Assembly: GCF_002878395.1 (NCBI RefSeq)
Contig: NC_061120.1
Coordinates: 114,481,407 to 114,545,406 of the forward strand
Direction: 5' to 3'
DNA from: Capsicum annuum
Taxonomy: Eukaryota; Streptophyta; Magnoliopsida; Solanales; Solanaceae
Length of the DNA stretch: 64,000 bases
Shown here: piece after piece, positions 11,777 through 23,285 of the stretch
Numbering within the stretch: position 1 is the first letter of the stretch
Layout of the letters: the number at the start of each line of letters is the position of its first letter
Made by a program: the position numbers and the translations under genes
The notes under the pieces: model-generated
Seen by the model: only the letters and a program-made list of their open reading frames with translations
Databases searched by the model: none
What the model was told of the DNA's origin: nothing

Positions 11777-14361
11777 TGTAATGACCTGACTTTGGGTGAT
11801 TTGTACAAAATATTTATGTCTATTTGACCAATTTACCCCTCTCCGTGGTTGCATTAAGGTATTTCTAGGACATAGGGATAATTGGCATAATTCCTAATGC
11901 CTTTTGATGTTATTTGAACGAGTTTATGGTTTTTGGTTGCTTGAAAAGCCTTATAGTTGACCCCAGTCAATATTTATTGATCTATCCATCGGGTGGTAAA
12001 ATGGACTGGGCTAGCAAAGTTGGAGCGTCAATTTTAGGTTGATATAATGATTAGTGTGGTTTTATAGATTTTATATCAAATTTGTCCCTTGGTTTGGAAA
12101 GTTGTGAAATTGGGTTTCTAGGGACAACTTTGTGAAAATGATATTTTTTTGAAAATAAGATGTTGCATTTAGTTGAGAGCATAAAATTTGATAGGGTAGC
12201 ATAGTTTGTTTGTGTTCTTGGGATTTTGGATGAATCCCAATGGGTCCACGGGGACTTACAATTCTCTAAGTCTCCTACTGATGCACTACTCAGCTGGTGC
12301 ACCTTCTTATATGACCCAGCTGAGCAGCCAAACTATCGCTTATGTGACTTTTATGTTGCATATGTAACCATCACCTAAGAAATAACAGTGTTTCTTCTAC
12401 GACCTACCGATAGGCAAAGTATTGTATAAGCAACACCAAGTCACTTAAGCTGTAGTTTCTTAAGCAACTTGGTGATCGCTTAAGCGATGCCTGGGTTAAT
12501 TATATACCTTATTTTCCTAATTTTACACCATTTTTGAAACATGCAGCTTGGGATTAAGTTTCTCAGCATTTTCTTCCAATTCTAAGCTTGGGTAAGCTCC
12601 TAAACTCCTATTTCAACTACTTTCTTCGATTTGAATCATTTAAATCTTTTTAAATAAGGGATTAAAGATGAAATTTATGGATTTTGGCTCAGAAGACCCA
12701 AAAGACCATTTTTTTTAATAAAACCCTAATTTTACCTAATTTTCATTAATATTTTCTCTTATGAGTTTCTTTAATCTTGGGAAATATGTTTGTGGACAAA
12801 AATTCTGATATTACCCATTTTCGAAAACCCATTTCAGGGGTTTATTTTGACCTTGATTCAAAAATAGGTAATATAGGTGTTGTTGGCTTTCTATTAGCGC
12901 GTAGATTCTACATCTGTATGTTTTAATTGATTTTGGGTCTGTTCGTGAGGAGAAAGCTCCAGATTAAAGTCTTTTTAGACCAATTTTCATGACTCGAGGT
13001 AGGTATGGCTTGAATTTCTTCAAACTGTGTTGGGTAGTTAATAATAATATAAAAAAATACTATAGGTATGGGGTTGTTTTATGGAAAACATGTTAGAGGA
13101 TTTATGTGCTTATATGATATTATTAGCCTGGTAACAATATATATATGTTTGATTACACAATTTTTGGCTGATAAAAGCCTAGATTTTAGGAATTATGTGG
13201 TATTAAAGACATTTTCTTGCATGTTTCACTTGAAATTTTCTAGATTATATTGGATAATGGATGATTTGTTGATTTGAGTTGATTTTTGGCCCAAATAGTT
13301 GGTATAATTATTGGACACTGGATATTCTTATTTTGGTTAGTTGTGAGCATTACATCCTTATATTATATTCATTCATGAAATATTAGTACCACCATGGAAA
13401 TACTAGAAACACTAGAAATACTTACTTTTTCTAACAAAAATTATGACATCTTTAAAGACCCTCTACAAATGTATGTGTCAGAGAGGAGATTTGGATATTA
13501 GTATTAGATTTTGGTTGCATATGGGTTGATGAATACCCATGGGGCCTACCTTGGAAAGATTTAGCTCGATAGGTATATATAGAGTTTGTGCGACGAGATC
13601 GTGCATCACATCATATTCATCTTCATTGCACTTCATATATTGTGCTTATGTTGTGATTGTATTTCTGTCTTAGACTTGATATCTATCTATTTGTTCCATC
13701 TTCCTGTACTTGTATTTGATGTACATATTTAATTGCTCTTTTTTTCGTAACCTATATTTTTTATATGTGTGCACATTATAACTATTACTAGAGATGGTGT
13801 GGCCTACCATTTGGGATATTTTTTTACTGTAGGTGGCATGCCCATAGTTTGTGTTTATATGTTTTATTTTCTACTTTACTAGATCGTCCTATGAGACCTA
13901 CTGAGTACAAGTGGATCGTACTCACCACTACTATGCCTTTTTAGTGCAAATCCAGGAATGAGTGTGCCTTATAGCAGTTGATTCAAGCAATACATGGAGC
14001 CAATTTTGAGGCAGCAGTTGATTTATGCATCCAGTGTTGGCTTCTACCTTTTCTCATCTAGAAATTCATTATTTATATTAAGAAATAATGTTGCTTCTCT
14101 TTTGAAACCCTATGTATTTTAACTTCGAGTTGTATTAGTCTGTTTTTACACTATGACATCATATTTTGGGATATTATATTGGTATCTTGACTATGTATTT
14201 CTGGTTTTACCATATATGTATCTAGTTCGACACTGCTCTAAGAGTCTTGCCTTGGATTTTTTTATTGATTTTTCTATATAGATAAGTTTAGGTGATAGGA
14301 TTACTTATCAAGATTTATTGCGACAAGTGCCATAATGGCCCTTAGTTTTTGGATCATGACA
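11777..14361 (+). repeat. 5' LTR of plus-strand gypsy element (about 2.6 kb)
   Basis: The LTR starts TGTAATGACCTG and ends GGATCATGACA, followed by AAT and a decayed tRNA-Met PBS. A perfect 14-bp palindrome, ATCGCTTAAGCGAT (12475-12488), lies just upstream of a TATA-like TATATA at 12501-12506. The interior that follows encodes gag, protease and RT. No 3' LTR is in the window because the interior is interrupted at 17055. Confidence 0.75.
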
Positions 14362-14364
14362 AAT

Positions 14365-14376
14365 AGGTATTAGAGT
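14365..14376 (+). other. Primer-binding site, tRNA-iMet type, decayed
   Basis: AGGTATTAGAGT against the consensus TGGTATCAGAGC has three mismatches, all consistent with decay. It lies three bases after the LTR end. Confidence 0.65.
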
Positions 14377-14729
14377 AACCAGGTTCATTGGTCTCAACAG
14401 TGTAAGAACGAGGTGTCTAATAGAGTCTCACATATTGATACATAGATGTCCATAACTATCTTTAAGATGTTATAAGATATCTTTTGGAACAAAACTTATT
14501 TTATTCTATATCATGTGAATCTTTCATACATTGTGTTCTAAGTCATACTTCACTCTTATTCCTCCCTCTTTGATTATTGTACCTCCTCAATGTCGAAATT
14601 TACTTATGGTATTCCTCAGGTTCCGATATGAATCCATTTAATATACTAACATTTACCCATGGTACTATGACTCTTATTGGGTGATACTATGTATCTAGGG
14701 ATCAAAAGAGGCTTGAGAGGTTCACTTGT

Positions 14730-15330
14730 TTGGGCCCTCCAAGGTTTAGTGATATTATAGGCGATGATGACTATAAGTTCTTAATGGATTGTCATGAGAA
14801 GTTGCATAACCTTGGTTTACCTGAGTCGCATGGGATCGCTTATACTACTCATCGATTGAGATATATATCCAAATATTGGTGGAGGTCACCTATTGGTTAC
14901 CGACGTCTTAGTTTGCCAAAGATGACTTGGAATCAGTTTACAGCGTCCTTTTTGGATTGGTTTGTACCTTTCTGTTTGAGGAACCAGATGAAAGATGATT
15001 TGGATCGCTTGGAGAAGGGATCCATAGCGGTTTTGGTGTATGAGGCATGATTCCATGCCATGTATAGGTATCCTTATGCCAGTATTGTCACCAAGTGTAA
15101 GCAAATTCAAAAGTTCTTAAAGGGGTTGGAAGTTTCTCTCCAACTTGCTATGTCTCAGATGGTAGTGTATAGAGAATCATTTCATAGTATTTTGGATCAT
15201 GCTAAGATGATTGATTCTATTCTTTGATCACCTCAAGAAGGAACAAAAAAGTTTGTTATTTTGGTGAGTTTAAAGGTGACATATCTTGAGGAAGAGATGG
15301 TAGACTAGTTCAGGCAGCCTTGTCAGAGTT
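14730..15330 (+). pseudogene. gag: gag (capsid-like domain) of plus-strand gypsy element
   Basis: The first 106 codons are open and begin with GPPRFSDIIGDDDYKF, then CHEKLHNLGLPESHG. These match the capsid-like domain of plant chromovirus gag (PPxFSGxxGEDAYEFxxxCxxxLHNLGL). A tryptophan-rich WW motif (about residue 51) and TWNQFTASFLDWFVP (about residues 66-80) follow at the expected spacing. After the stop at 15048, reading continues in shifted frames (LVYEA*FHAMYRYP..) to about 15330. No clear zinc knuckle was found downstream. The true start probably lies further upstream, so this is a decayed gag rather than a gene start. Confidence 0.7.
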
Positions 15331-15835
15331 TAGGTAGTAGGTCTTTTGTGACATTATCCAAACTTTGGACCATGTCTTATGGGTACCTCAATTTCATATG
15401 AAATCAAGGTTTCCCTGATAACCCAACCTAATCGTCTCATTGTATCATAGGAGTCGGAAGAACTCCAACTCAAGTCTCTAGTCGTACCCAACTCAGAGAC
15501 ACAAAAAAAGTTGTTGTCTTCTCAATGGTTCAAGCCTAGGTGTTTCAATTCTCCCTTACTTGGATTATTCATCCTCGAAGGAGGGGTGAGGTAAGGGTAA
15601 ACACAAATTAACATATCAACATGCATCAACCAACCCTTACACAAGTTATAACAAGCACACTACAAGGATACAACACAACACATATCATGATCATTATAAA
15701 TTTGGGCTGAAATTTTTGCTCAAAACCAAAATTTTTACAAGGCCATATTCTTGGGTGTTTCATTCTGGTTTAGCATCTTTTGACGATCATCCTAGTTAAA
15801 TTGTACCTCCTGATTTTTAACTAGGCCTTAGGGTT
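15331..15835. other. Unassigned block between gag and protease
   Basis: This is where the gag C-terminus and CCHC knuckle would be expected, but neither strand shows them. The DNA from about 15400 is A/C-rich and has no terminal repeats that I can see. It may be an unidentified insertion or a replacement. Confidence 0.4.
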
Positions 15836-16205
15836 TGCTATGTGTGTGATTAGATTTGCCATATCTGTCAGGCCAAAAGTAGAGCCCTCTAATTCCATCA
15901 TCACAAGTATCATCCCTGTTTGTTTCAGATCTGCATCTGTATTTTTTTATCTGGGATATACTTTCTCCTATGTGTATGTATATTTTACTTCGGGTTTTGA
16001 TTCTTCTTGTGAACCTTTTGATGTGCCTATTCATGTATCTACCATATAGGTGACTCTCTAGTGGTGGATTGGGTGTACCAATCTTGTGTTATGACTTTTC
16101 TTAGGTGTGAGACCTGGGTAGATCTAATGGTGTTAGATATGGTCGATTTTGATGTAATCTTGGGTATGGACTGGTTATCTCATTTCATTTTTTCCCAGAT
16201 ATTAT
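15836..16205 (+). pseudogene. pol: Retropepsin-like protease remnant
   Basis: Bases 15890-16050 translate to a decayed copy of the plant gypsy protease, and the FDPGST-type active site is no longer readable (FYLGYTFSYVYVYF replaces the family FDPGSTYSYVSSYF). The DSSCEPFDVPIHVSTI that follows is well preserved. At 16105-16180 the sequence VLDMVDFDVILGMDWLSH is intact; it is the conserved segment just after the protease in these elements. Loss of the Asp-Pro-Gly active site means no function is expected. Confidence 0.7.
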
Positions 16206-16439
16206 GATGATATCGTGATTTTATCTTTGTTGGGTATTCTGAGGATAGCTTTGAAGGGTGTACTTCGTTCGGGTTCCAAGAAAGTCATATCTTTTCTTTA
16301 GGATTGTCGTTTGATTGAGAGGGGATATTTTTCTTATTTGTGTCATATTCGTAATACTAGTGTTTTTTCACCTACTTCATTAAATTTTGTAGTGTTGTCT
16401 ATGAGATAGTGGTGTTTTTCATAAGGATTTGCATGGTAT

Positions 16440-17054
16440 GCCTCCGGATCATGATGTTGACTTTGCGATTGGTATCTAGGCCCATTTTTGTTCCTTCTTA
16501 CCGGATAGCCCTAGTAGAGTTAAATAAATTAAAGGATCAATTGCAAAAGTTGTTGGATAAGGGATTTATCTGACCTAGTGTATCACCTAGGGGTGAGACT
16601 ATCTTATTTGTGGACAAAACAAATAGGTCAATGCATATGTGTATTGATTATCTGCAATTGAACAAGGTGACGGTTAAGAATAAGTATCTCTTCCTTATAT
16701 TGATGATTTGTTCGATCGGTTTCAAAATGCTTTAGTGTTTTTAAAGATTGACTTGAGGTCTAGGTATTCTAGTTGAGGATTAGAGATTTGGATATTTTGA
16801 AGACAGCTCTTTGGACTCAATACAATCATTATGATTTTTTATCATGTCCTTTCAGTTGATCAACGCCCCAATTGCGTTTATGGAGTTGATGAACCAGGTA
16901 TTTTGAATATATCTCGATTCCTTTATTATTGTATTTATTAATTATATCTTTATTTATTCCAAAAGTGAGGTCGATTATGAGAAGCATTTGCAGATTGTGC
17001 TTCAGAGATTAAGGGATGAAAATTTGTATGTTATGTTCTCCAAGTGAGTGCTTT
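16440..17054 (+). pseudogene. pol: Reverse transcriptase 5' half, broken by insertion
   Basis: Frames around 16490-16690 read PSYRIALVELNKLKDQLQKL followed by LDKGFI*PSVSP, then [17 protein letters not shown]. These are RT motifs 1-2 of Ty3 elements. At 16925-16950 the catalytic box reads IVFINYIFIYS instead of FIDDI; both Asp residues are lost (Asn-Tyr at 16940-16945). The frame ends at SK..CF, where the family has SKCEFW, and a minus-strand LTR starts at 17055. The remaining half of pol is not found anywhere to 64000. Confidence 0.75.
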
Positions 17055-19095
17055 TGTCACGACCCGATTTTTGAGTCATGATGGCACCTACAATAACCAA
17101 CCAGTAGGTAAGCCAACACTGTAACTCGGAGCTAATGCAATAGGTTACCTTGGTAGGAATGTCCAATATGGATCCTATATGGGAACACAATATAACAATG
17201 ACATTTCACAAAGAAACAGCTAACATTTCAAATACCAATCCCATGACCTGATAGTATTAGTACAAAGCATCTCTACATTTGACAATAGAAATCACAACTC
17301 AACTTCTAATAGTCTTAATTAATTTCATACATTTGACTCGAATAAAAAAGATAGAATAAGGATAGAATGGAAAAAGGTTAACTCGAACTCCAAGAGCTCA
17401 CGCTCTCTCCTAAAAATCCACAGCACACGATCTCAACAAACAGCGGCAACTAGAACTCGGGTCTGCAGTAAAAAGGAACAGAAGTGTAGTATGAGTACCA
17501 AAACACGATTATTCATTAGGCATCATCAGTCGACTGAGCTAAATTATAATATAAGGACGATATAGAGTAAGACAATAACTTAAAGTCAAGGTACATAATC
17601 GAACCTAAACCTTCTTATATATCACTGTATAAGATTACTAATCAATTAGAACAATAGTATGACATTCCATATACACATATACCATGACTTTCATACAACA
17701 TAAGTAATCATTTTGGAAGCGTAAAGCCACATCTATACAGTAAAAATCATGTAATTACCATAATCAACACAACTACCATCATTAGAATATAAAGGAAAAG
17801 AACTTACCACGACGTCCTATACCGCCGGGAAGTACATTTAAGGAAAACAAATAAATAACTTATCATAGAGTCCTACACCACCGAGGAGTACACCGATAGA
17901 TCAATCCATCAACATATCAAGGCACAACTACACAAGCAGCTCACCAAAGCCGTGGGTTGTACATTCCCGCTATGGCCTCTTACCGAGGACTACAATTAGT
18001 ATCAATACCACAATTTGACATAACGAAGTTGATATTACCATAGCATAGATATATAGTTTTTTAACCTCTAACTCATTAATAAACTCCATGTCTAGCGTAT
18101 ACTAGCTAGCCTCTATTTCCATGAGCAACTAGTTGCAAGTCTAATAATTTACCAGTCATCAAATTAGGAAAAGCTACAAGTTACCAACAACATTATTTAT
18201 TCACCCATCACAAAGCCATCTTTTAGTTAGCCTCCTAATTAGATAAATCTTCAATTAAGCCACTACAACATCAAATACTAGATGTCAACTTAACCACTCG
18301 TCATACAATACTAGGTCTATTGTCAATGAACATGTTACGACCTTAAGGACTAGTTTCCATATTTTAGCTAAGTAAGGTCCACCACCTAGTTCACTCATCT
18401 TCTAGCCTACAAGTCTTAGTCATTCATTAGATACAACTAGTTATCACATAAGCCACTTTACTAGGCAAAATTCCATAATATAACCATTTATCCAAGTCAA
18501 GCAGATTTAATTGGTTAGCCCGTGGTTCTACACAAGATTACACGTATCAATTAGACTTAACCCAATAATCAGCATAATCTACTTCTAATTACTAATTAGA
18601 GTTAACAAGAGTCACACATCTTATCTATTGTTTAATGACAATGAATGGATAATAATTTACCAAGGAAGACATCATGTCCCAAGTATACAACTGGGTTTAA
18701 CCACGCACGGCATAACCTCACAAACATCCGTGTGTTCATATATAATCACCACACAAAACATCTTTACCTCTTCCGGATTCACTGAGCATCATCATATCAT
18801 CATTACCTCTTTCAGATTCATCAGGAATCATCATAGCATTATTATATCCTATAGAGTCAATGGGCATCATCATGACATCCATATATTCTCCGAATTCATC
18901 GGGCATCATCATAACATTATTATATCCTCTGGATTCATCGGACATGATTATAAAATCATTATAACCTCCGGGTTCATTGGGCATCGTCATAACATCATAA
19001 TGTCCTCCAGATTCAGCGGGCATCATCATAACATCAACCCATCATCCATGAAATTGATATACACATGCATATTTAGTCGAATCAATAAGAATATA
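17055..19095 (-). repeat. Truncated LTR of a minus-strand element
   Basis: It begins TGTCACGACCCGATTTTTGA, the shared opening of the related LTRs at 6567, 30542 and 59235, followed by ATGGCACCTAC and AGGTAAGCCAA. The outer edge abuts the broken RT at 17054. The inner end lacks the expected GGTCATTACA. Instead the sequence switches around 19095 to an Athila-like integrase, so roughly a third of the LTR is missing. It contains a 39-bp tandem array at 18765-19030. It is too diverged from the 30542 LTR to be assumed its partner. Confidence 0.6.
18765..19030. repeat. 39-bp tandem array (about 7 units)
   Basis: Units follow the pattern 'gattcatcgggcatcatcataacattattat..cctc'. The unit is about 39 bp, a multiple of three, so both strands stay open (a 156-codon plus frame and a 97-codon minus frame). 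The plus frame gives a 13-residue His-rich repeat. This is a repeat artefact inside an LTR, not a gene. It is analogous to the 40-bp arrays at 31890 and 60565. Confidence 0.75.
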
Positions 19096-19934
19096 TAACC
19101 CACATTAATCACATTTCATCATAAACTCATAAGAATCCTTATGAAGTGTTGGTCAGTAGTATCCACTTTTCAACACCTTTCATGAAGTACGATTGCCTGT
19201 ATGATGTCCCCCAACTGGGAAGTACGGAAGGCATCCAAAATGCTTTGCATGTGAACTTCTGGGATGCAACTCCTGATAATGTTGTCAGCACAACGTCTAA
19301 GCAAGTAGGATTCATCCCAAAAGTATTTGGAAAAATGATGGAGAAATTTCTTCATCTGATCGAAAGAAAAGTTCTTAGGAATAATGTCACTAACAACAAA
19401 GTTAGCAAAATCAGAATTCTAAGGCACTATTTCAAGAGCAGTCACAAAAATTTGCTCATCCAAAAAAGGATTATCAATATCAACCTTCTCCATAGTAGAC
19501 TGATCAATCGCTAATATGGATAGGTGATCCACAACATGATTTTCACACACCTTTTGTTCACTTAATTCAAAGTTAAATTCCTATAGCAGTAACACCCGTC
19601 TCATAATCCTTGGTTTAGCATATTTCTTTTCCATAAAGTATCTTAATGAAGCATGATCTGTGTGGACCACTACCTTTATCCCTAACAAATAAGAATGAAA
19701 ATTCTCAAATTTATAAATAACTGCTAGAAGTTCCTGCTCGGTAACTGTGTAGGTTTTCTATGCCTCATTCATTGTTTTGCTAACGTAATAGATGGGGTGG
19801 AATACCTTTTTCTTCTTCTAGCCCAGAACTGCCCAAAGTGATACTCTACTTGCATCGGACATTATTTGAACGACTTGGACCAATCTGGGGCAACAATAAT
19901 AGGTGCAGGAAACAACTTCTCCAAAAGGCATTAG
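19096..19934 (-). pseudogene. pol: Athila-like RNase H and integrase N-terminus, truncated
   Basis: Reading down the minus strand from 19934, RNase H gives SDASRVSLWAVLG, then HPIYYVSKTMNEA*KTYTVT followed by EQELLAV, then VVVHTDHASLRY (about 19640-19670). The integrase linker follows as EFNFELSEQKVCENHVVDHL. The N-terminal integrase has WDESYLLRRCADNIIRSCIP (about 19250-19310) and ends in a zinc-finger remnant, DSYEFMMKCD*C (about 19104-19140). Stops are frequent. The upstream half of the same gene lies at 29460-30350, and the two parts join precisely across the chromovirus inserted at 19940-29454. Confidence 0.8.
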
Positions 19935-19939
19935 AATGC
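19935..19939. other. Target-site duplication AATGC (left)
   Basis: AATGC directly precedes the LTR at 19940 and is repeated at 29455-29459 directly after the other LTR. This proves a single insertion event for the element between them. Confidence 0.85.
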
Positions 19940-22463
19940 TATGACACCCTTAGTATTTAACCTGGATGCTACACGGTGCTCATATTCCTGAAGGACCACA
20001 CGCTAACCCATGAATGGTGCCTTCTGTAATAACTAAATTGTAATATTGAAAATATATAGAAATTAGGCAGAAAACATGACATAAGGTTTAATACTATAAT
20101 AAAACTGAATACGACATAACAATACCAAAGCTGAAATATCTGTATAAAAATACTCTAGTCTAAAAACTCCTCTAAATTGTCTGAGATATAGAGTTGATGG
20201 GACAAGTCCCTAACTAACTCCAAACTACTGAAAAAACTGAGCTACTTAAATAATCATCATGTCCACAAACTAAGAGGACTCACCACTAACTCTGTCAACT
20301 GAATATATGAATTGCTAAGTATGATTGAGAGCCCACGCGTCTGAACCTATGATATAAAACATTATAGCACAAAATAAAGGTATGTGTTAGTACTTTTAAT
20401 GTACTAGTATGCAAAGTGAGGTAGGTTGAAATGCATTGGTTCATACACATGAACAATACTGGTTGAACTATATGAATATAATTGAATGGAAGTACATGCA
20501 TGAATACGTATACTATAATCTGAGATCGTGATACCACTTGTTACCGAGTTCTAAATTACTGATTTACTGATATCTGAGTTTCCTTATACTATGTATCTTT
20601 CAACCGAGTGACATTATCTTATAGTGTTGATCCTGTTTAACTATATTGAGTTTCGTACTAAACTGAGTTACTGTATTTGGCAGTCCTGAATCTGTTGACC
20701 TGACCTGAGTTCTATTCTGATACTAGAACTAAAACTAAGACTGTGGGAGGTAATCATCTAACTGACATGCCCCTTTTTAAATAGATACGGGTCCAACCTG
20801 TAACCCTAGTTGGAAGGGTGTTAGTACCATGCCATGGGTAAAGAAAACTATGAGTTAAACCTCTCTGATAGGATGCTCTTTCATCAATCATCACTAGCAC
20901 AAAAAATCATACGAGATATATCTACCTTAATCTATAAGGAGGATATCTCAACCTACATTAGCTATGTAATTATGTAATGTAGGGATTACTACAAAGGGTC
21001 AACCCTCTACTAGAAGGAATGCCCCCATCCCTGGGTTAACTCGGTGTTGAATCCTAATCCTAAAACAATAGACATTGAACTGACTTCAAGTTAATACTAG
21101 GCTTGATGGAAAAATTACTAATTATACTATCTAACTAAACTGAACTAAGTTCATTGAGTTTCATTGACGGACAAAATACTGCTGAATTCTATTAATTGGC
21201 TAAATTTACTGAGGCCTGAATTGAATACTAAACTGAACTGGAATGATACGGAGTCTACTTAGTTTTTCTTGAGTTCTATAACTGATTGAGAGTACTACTA
21301 ATCGTGAAATGACTGATATTATCCTGAGACAAACCATGGCTCTAGGTAATCAGCTAAATTGTCAGGTATTAAATACCCCTTGGACTCAATATCATAAATT
21401 ATAAGACATGGATTAATCTTGAAATATGATAAACAACTACTTCATCATCATTCATGCATTCATTAGGACATTTTAGAAAATATTTACGTGACATGAACTT
21501 GAATACATACTAACATGATATAATTTCAATATTTAATTCTCATGAGAAACTCATCAAACACATGGAAGGAATTAAATATGCACATAGTACTAATAAACAC
21601 ATGAACATCACAATTTCAACTCTTTAACATGAATTCACATGATACTACATACATAATAGTTGTTTTTACATAAATCTTACAGTTAATCATGGAATAGAAA
21701 TCCAATCAAAATTATAATCATGAATACTCCTGTATCTAAAATCATGGAAAGCATGAAATCAAGATACTTAAAGATTAAAAGAGTTTCTTGGACTCCAAGG
21801 GTGGAAGGAACCCTTGGATGAACACTTGAAAAACCTTGGCTATTTAATTCTTAAAGAACAATGACAATATCTTGAGCCTTGGCCTTGAAATTAAATCACC
21901 TAGGGTTGTTTTTCTTGAGCAACTTGAGAAAAAGTAAGTACAATTTGCTCAATGAGGGTTGAATCTTCTGTTTAGGGCTGAATAGGTGGGGACAAGACCC
22001 AAATACTCCCCAAGGATGCGGCTTTTAATGAATAAAAACCAGACTGTAGATGCACATGATGACACGTCGCAACATTATCATCAACGTGATAGCCAATGCG
22101 CAACATTGAGTCTATATCGGTTCACTAGAAATTTCTAATATGAACTAAGGAAATATATTGATCGATGTTATGGTCGACACACTATGCTAACAACGCATCG
22201 ATGCACTATTTTGTATTTCGAAATGTGGTTCAAACGAGGCTTGAAAAATCTAAAACACGTCCACGAACACATACTGACATTCCTGATCATGAATCAATTT
22301 AAAGATCAATACTTTAAGGTTATAAGGGTCATGAAATAGCGTTTCAACTTACTAATGCCAAAATAATACTAAGTCTTATTACTTAGCTAGAGTATTCTAA
22401 GTCTGGGACCCCTTAGCAAGCTTAAAATACTAAGTTGAGCTGAAAATTTTGCAGGGTCTTACA
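19940..22463 (-). repeat. 3' LTR of the 9.5-kb chromovirus
   Basis: In plus orientation it runs from TATGACACC (TG decayed to TA) to GGGTCTTACA. It matches 27029-29454 along its length, for example at 'gatgctacacggtgctcat' and 'gagatatagagttgatggga'. A GCATCGATGC palindrome lies at 22195-22204. The family is related to the plus-strand solo LTR at 54726: 20740-20830 matches the reverse complement of about 56560-56660. Confidence 0.85.
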
Positions 22464-22480
22464 ATATCTACCCTTGGGAA
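22464..22480 (-). other. Polypurine tract (minus strand)
   Basis: On the minus strand AAGGGTAGATAT directly precedes the LTR. Upstream is the phrase TTATTCAAGGATGAATGTTC, typical of the region before the PPT in this clade. Confidence 0.6.
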
Positions 22481-22854
22481 CATTCATCCTTGAATAAGAC
22501 TTATTAAATTAAAAATACTGATAGACTGTACCTAGACACTGAACATCCACAACTAAAGCATTATTTCATAACGTAAATTATTGGTATACTGAATTATGAT
22601 ACTAAACATGCATATCTGATGCATGAGTACATAGCTGAGTATGATTCATGAATGCATAACCAGGATTACTGATAAGCTGGGCTTATATACTGGACATGCA
22701 TGTTTGATGTATTAGTACATGACTGAACTAATTCGTGAATGCATGACTGAGTATGCAATGTTAATTGATACCAAAGTGGAAACTATATATGAACATGAGA
22801 CTATGTAAATTTAAAAGAAAACTATTTCCATGGACTATGTCTGAGTTTGAAGAG

Positions 22855-23285
22855 AAAAGGTAAGGATACTTGGTCCGCATGTCTACTTATGCTTCCCATA
22901 TAGCTCCCTCAATAGACTGATTCTACTTAAGTACTTTGACTAGAGGTACTTTTTTGTTCCTCAGTCTACGAATCTGATAATGAAGGATTTCAATGGGAGT
23001 CTCTACAAATGAGATGATGTTCTGAATATTTATGACCTCTAAAGGAACTACAACTGCTGGGCCACCTATGCATTTCATATGCAAGGAGACATGGAACACT
23101 GGATGCACTGAAGTTAAGTTTGAAGGCAACTCAAGCTCATAAGCTACCTTTCTAAAATGATTGAGAATTTGGTAAGGACCAATATAACGGGGACTGAGTT
23201 TCCCTTTCTTGCCAAACCTCTTCACTCCTTTCATAGAAGAGATTTTCACAAACACAAAATCACTGATCTCAACTCGAGATCAGTT
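22855..23285 (-). pseudogene. pol: Integrase C-terminus (GPY/F module) and chromodomain tail
   Basis: A 110-codon open frame (23255 to 22923) contains MKGVKRFGKKGKLSPRYIGP, an intact GPY/F module, then HPVFHVSLHMKCIG. It continues with VETPIEILHYQIRRLRNKKV. Beyond a stop the frame continues as SIEGAIWEA*VDMRTKYPYL, the group II chromodomain tail of Tekay/Del elements, thought in the family to direct integration through chromatin binding. Upstream of about 23285 the match to pol stops abruptly, so the zinc finger and catalytic core are absent. Confidence 0.8.

Noticed and set aside
12051..12302. Minus-strand open frame in the LTR at 11777
   Set aside because: It runs antisense within an LTR and resembles no family. 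It is treated as a chance frame.
18628..19098. 156-codon open frame as a His-rich protein gene
   Set aside because: It is produced by a 39-bp repeat open on both strands inside an LTR fragment.
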